NCBI GenBank assembly: GCA_031267995.1
Contig: JAIRXZ010000139.1
Location: forward strand, 1 to 7,090
Length of the DNA stretch: 7,090 nt
Source of the DNA: Odoribacteraceae bacterium
Lineage (GTDB): Bacteria > Bacteroidota > Bacteroidia > Bacteroidales > Marinifilaceae
Direction: 5' to 3'
In this document: positions 4,240 through 7,090 of the stretch, piece after piece
Position numbering within the stretch: position 1 is the first letter of the stretch
How the letters are laid out: the number at the start of each line of letters is the position of its first letter
Translations under genes and position numbers: made by a program
Notes under the pieces: model-generated
Told to the model about the DNA's origin: nothing
What the model saw: only the letters and a program-made list of their open reading frames with translations
Databases searched by the model: none

Positions 4240-7090
4240 ATGGCCTCGTACACACGCCAGATGCTCCTCGCGCTCGTCGCGTTCTTCCTCCCCGTTGCCT
4301 CCGTCGCGCAGTTCGTCGACCTTGGTCAAGACCCCGCCTCCGTCCGCTGGCGACAGATTGAAACGAGCGACTTCCAGCTGATCTACCCCGACTTCTTCGA
4401 GCAGAACGCCCTCCACCTGGCGCGTCTCTACGAAAAACTCTACGCCCACGCCAACTCCCTCGGCATCCGCGCCGGAAAAATCTCCATCATCATCCGCGCC
4501 AACGGCGGCATCTCCAACGGAAACGCCGGCTGGGCGCCCAAAAAAAGCGAACTCTACACCACCCCGCCCCAAGACCCCGACATCCCCTGGCTCGAACACC
4601 TCTGCATCCACGAATTTCGCCACGTCGTCCAGTACGACAAGCTCAACCACGGCTTCTCCAGGGTACTTTACTACATCTTCGGCGAGCAATACACGATGGC
4701 GCTCGTCGGCCTTTTCGTCCCCATGTGGCTGCTGGAAGGCGACGCCACCGTCTTCGAAACTGCCGCCACAAAAGGGGGAAGAGGACGATCGCCGGAGTTC
4801 CTCAACACCATCAAAGCCAGGGTAGTCGAACGGGGAATCGACCCCTACGCCAAAGCGCTCCTCGGCTCCTACCGCGACATCATCCCCGATCGCTACACCC
4901 TCGGCTACTACCTCGTCGCCAACGGACGCCTTCACCACGGGAACGCCCTGTGGAGCGAAGTCTTCGACCGCATCGGCCGCCGCCCCTACACCCTTTTCCC
5001 CGTCGCCACCGGCCTCCGCCGCGTCCTCGCCAATCGCCGCGACTCCCTCTGGAGCGACCCCGCCTTCCGCGCCATCTTCACCAACCCCGACAGCGTCAAA
5101 CGCGTCAACACCAGGCCAAACACCCTCCTCACCTTCTATCGCGACAACCTCGCCGAACTCCAGCAACTCTGGACGCGGGAAGCGGCCGCCATCCACCACC
5201 ACTTCGACACCATCCCCACCCCCCCGCGCCCCCGCGCCAACTACCACTCCCCCGCGCCCGACGGCAACGGCAACATCATCGCCTACAAAGAAGGACTCGC
5301 CGAAGCCGGCGCCTTCGTTACCCTCCGCGACGGCCGCGAAAGCGTCATCTTCCGCCCCGGCGCCCTCCACGACTACACCTTCGCCCTCCGGCGCGGCATC
5401 ATCGCCTGGTCGGAATACAAACCGCACGCCCGCTGGGAACACGCCGGCAAGATGACCATCGCCACCTACGACACCCGCGCCCGACGCTACCGCCGTCACC
5501 CCGCCCCCGTCAACCGCTTCGCCCCCTTCGCCGCCGGGGACGACGCCTGGGGATTCGTCGAAATCGACCCGCGCGGGCAAGCCGCCATCGTCCTCGTCGA
5601 CTCCGCGTTCAAACGCGAAACCTTTCGCCTCCGCGCCGACGACGGCGAGCTATTCATCCACCCCTCCCACGACGGGTGCGACAACATCCTCTTCATCTCC
5701 ATCACCACCACCGGCAAACGCGTCGAAACCGTCAACACCACCACCGGCCAACGCCGCCCCCTCACCCCCGACACCTTCAGCGAGATAGACCACCCCGTCG
5801 TCGCCGGCAACCACTTCATCTACCGCGCCGCCTACAACGCCAACAACGCCCTCTACCGCGCCCCATACCCCGCCCGTCAACCCGACGCCGGCCAGCAAAT
5901 CGCCGAAGCCCGCTTCGGGACGCGCTACCCCGCCGTCGCCGCCGACACCCTCTACTTCTCCTTCTACACCCCCGACGGCTATCGCCCCGCCTCCCTCCCC
6001 TTCGCCGACTTTAGCCCGCGAGAGATAGACTATCGCCCCTTCCCCCTCGCCGACAGCATGACGCGCGCCGAGCGATGGAACTTCGCGCCACCCTCACCCA
6101 CCGACTACCCCTCCGCCCCCTACCACCGGGCGGCGCGCGCCATCAACCCACACAGCTGGGGCATCATCTTCCCCGACCGCGACAACGTCACCGTCCACCC
6201 AGGCCTCGCCATCAGCTCCCAGAACGTGCTCGGCGCCCTCTACGGCACCGCCGGCTACGTCTGGGACGACGGTTACGAGGGAGGAAACTGGAAAATAAAC
6301 CTCAACTACCGCGCCCTCCGCCCGACCTTCCACATCGAGCTGACCGACGGCGCCTACCGCTGGACGCGCCTCGACCGTCACGCCATCAACCCCGCCGGTC
6401 AACCGGACACCGTCACCGTCAACAACCGCGGGCGCCTCGTTCGCCTGGACGCCACCATCGCCCTCCCCGTCAACCTCGCCCGCGGGGGGCGCCAGATCGC
6501 CATCCGTCCCTACATCCGCCACCAGCTGCAAGCCATCCACCACGACAACATCACGCGCTTCACCGCCCGGTCGGGCAACGCCCCCGCCCCCGCATCCCCC
6601 TCCGGCTTTCAATTCGACAACCCCGCGCCCCGCGTGCAAATCCTGCAATACGGCCTCACCTTCCAGCGACACGCGCGCCTCGCCGAGCGCGACATTCGAC
6701 CGCGATGGGGACAACAAATCGGCATCGGCTACGCCCACGCCCCCTTCCGCGACAACCTCACCGGCCACACCTGGTGGATCGAGGGAGAACTCACCCTTCC
6801 CGGCGTCGCCCGCCCCCACGCCATCAGCCTTTACGCCGGTCGCCAGCGCTCGTCGGGCGGCACCTCCTCGTACAGCAACCAGGTACTCTCCCCTCGCGGC
6901 GTCTCCCTCCGCGGGTACAGCCTCGCCACCGCGCGCGCCACCTACACGCTCCCCGTCGCTTACCCCGACCTCCAGCTTACTCCCCTCCTCTACATCAAAC
7001 GCCTCACCGCCGGGCTATTCCTCGACGCCGGCTTCTCCACCGCCGTCGTCGCGCGCGCCAACATCGGCAACCTTACCACCACCATCACCG
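4240..7090 (+). CDS. Exported HExxH-peptidase-like protein with probable beta-propeller and BamA-like barrel; 3' end missing
   Basis: At least 950 residues without a stop; the gene runs past the window. A signal peptide covers 1-23 (hydrophobic 8-20, likely cut SVA-Q). A gluzincin-like domain follows: HEFRH at 124-128, which fits HExxH, then WLLEGDATVFE with Glu166 and Gly167 about 40 residues later, as in peptidase MA-type proteins (His124, His128 and a downstream Glu as zinc ligands, Glu125 catalytic). Residues of about 330-620 look like TolB/WD40-type propeller blades (for example IAWSEYKPHARWE, 388-400). From about 645 amphipathic strands suggest an outer-membrane barrel, with RGY at 891-893 and FLDAGFS at 927-933 resembling the Omp85/BamA surface-antigen end. 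Likely outer-membrane located with the other domains in the periplasm; substrate unknown. Met8 (4261) is an alternative start. Codons strongly favour C at the third base. Function is inferred from motifs only. Confidence 0.85.
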   Translation, partial: MASYTRQMLLALVAFFLPVASVAQFVDLGQDPASVRWRQIETSDFQLIYPDFFEQNALHLARLYEKLYAHANSLGIRAGKISIIIRANGGISNGNAGWAPKKSELYTTPPQDPDIPWLEHLCIHEFRHVVQYDKLNHGFSRVLYYIFGEQYTMALVGLFVPMWLLEGDATVFETAATKGGRGRSPEFLNTIKARVVERGIDPYAKALLGSYRDIIPDRYTLGYYLVANGRLHHGNALWSEVFDRIGRRPYTLFPVATGLRRVLANRRDSLWSDPAFRAIFTNPDSVKRVNTRPNTLLTFYRDNLAELQQLWTREAAAIHHHFDTIPTPPRPRANYHSPAPDGNGNIIAYKEGLAEAGAFVTLRDGRESVIFRPGALHDYTFALRRGIIAWSEYKPHARWEHAGKMTIATYDTRARRYRRHPAPVNRFAPFAAGDDAWGFVEIDPRGQAAIVLVDSAFKRETFRLRADDGELFIHPSHDGCDNILFISITTTGKRVETVNTTTGQRRPLTPDTFSEIDHPVVAGNHFIYRAAYNANNALYRAPYPARQPDAGQQIAEARFGTRYPAVAADTLYFSFYTPDGYRPASLPFADFSPREIDYRPFPLADSMTRAERWNFAPPSPTDYPSAPYHRAARAINPHSWGIIFPDRDNVTVHPGLAISSQNVLGALYGTAGYVWDDGYEGGNWKINLNYRALRPTFHIELTDGAYRWTRLDRHAINPAGQPDTVTVNNRGRLVRLDATIALPVNLARGGRQIAIRPYIRHQLQAIHHDNITRFTARSGNAPAPASPSGFQFDNPAPRVQILQYGLTFQRHARLAERDIRPRWGQQIGIGYAHAPFRDNLTGHTWWIEGELTLPGVARPHAISLYAGRQRSSGGTSSYSNQVLSPRGVSLRGYSLATARATYTLPVAYPDLQLTPLLYIKRLTAGLFLDAGFSTAVVARANIGNLTTTIT

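Noticed and set aside
4141..5580. Minus-strand frame of 479 codons, Gly/Val/Glu/Asp-rich
   Set aside because: It is antisense to the barrel-protein gene and is open only because of that gene's C-ending codons; the composition is the typical mirror artefact.
4725..6014. Plus-strand frame of 429 codons, Arg/Pro/His-rich
   Set aside because: Shifted-frame shadow of the barrel-protein gene; composition is not protein-like.
6094..6819. Minus-strand frame of 241 codons
   Set aside because: Antisense shadow with the same Gly/Val-rich artefact.

Overview
The window looks like a GC-rich member of the Bacteroidota, probably Bacteroidales-like; no species can be named. Four things support this: a PafA-type alkaline phosphatase, a periplasm/outer-membrane protein with a gluzincin-like domain and a BamA-like barrel of a kind I associate with this phylum, start regions without Shine-Dalgarno sequences, and -7 boxes close to the Bacteroidota consensus TAnnTTTG.

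Layout. Positions 1-1477 hold no convincing complete gene. They start with a possible leftward gene start at the very edge (1-24) and a rightward intrinsic terminator (98-155). From 185 to 823 there is a dense mosaic of at least four families of short palindromic repeats (A, B, C, D below), each present in both orientations. From about 860 to 1164 there is unique sequence with several stem-loops, ending in a very strong rightward terminator; this is a candidate small RNA. From about 1226 to 1444 there is a 42-bp tandem repeat (minisatellite) with degenerate edges.

Positions 1478-4118 carry a leftward two-gene unit: a secreted PafA-like alkaline phosphatase/phosphodiesterase with its full catalytic set, followed with a short overlap by an RluA-family RNA pseudouridine synthase. 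A 121-bp divergent promoter region (4119-4239) separates it from a rightward gene that starts at 4240 and runs off the right edge. That gene encodes a secreted protein of at least 950 residues: signal peptide, HExxH metallopeptidase-like domain, probable beta-propeller and C-terminal Omp85/BamA-like barrel. Its very strong preference for C-ending codons creates long false open frames on both strands.

How the genes relate. Phosphatase and synthase are probably co-transcribed, but their functions (periplasmic phosphate release and RNA modification) have no obvious link. Phosphatase and barrel protein are both exported and share only the divergent promoter region. The most unusual part of the window is the repeat-packed, apparently non-coding left fifth.
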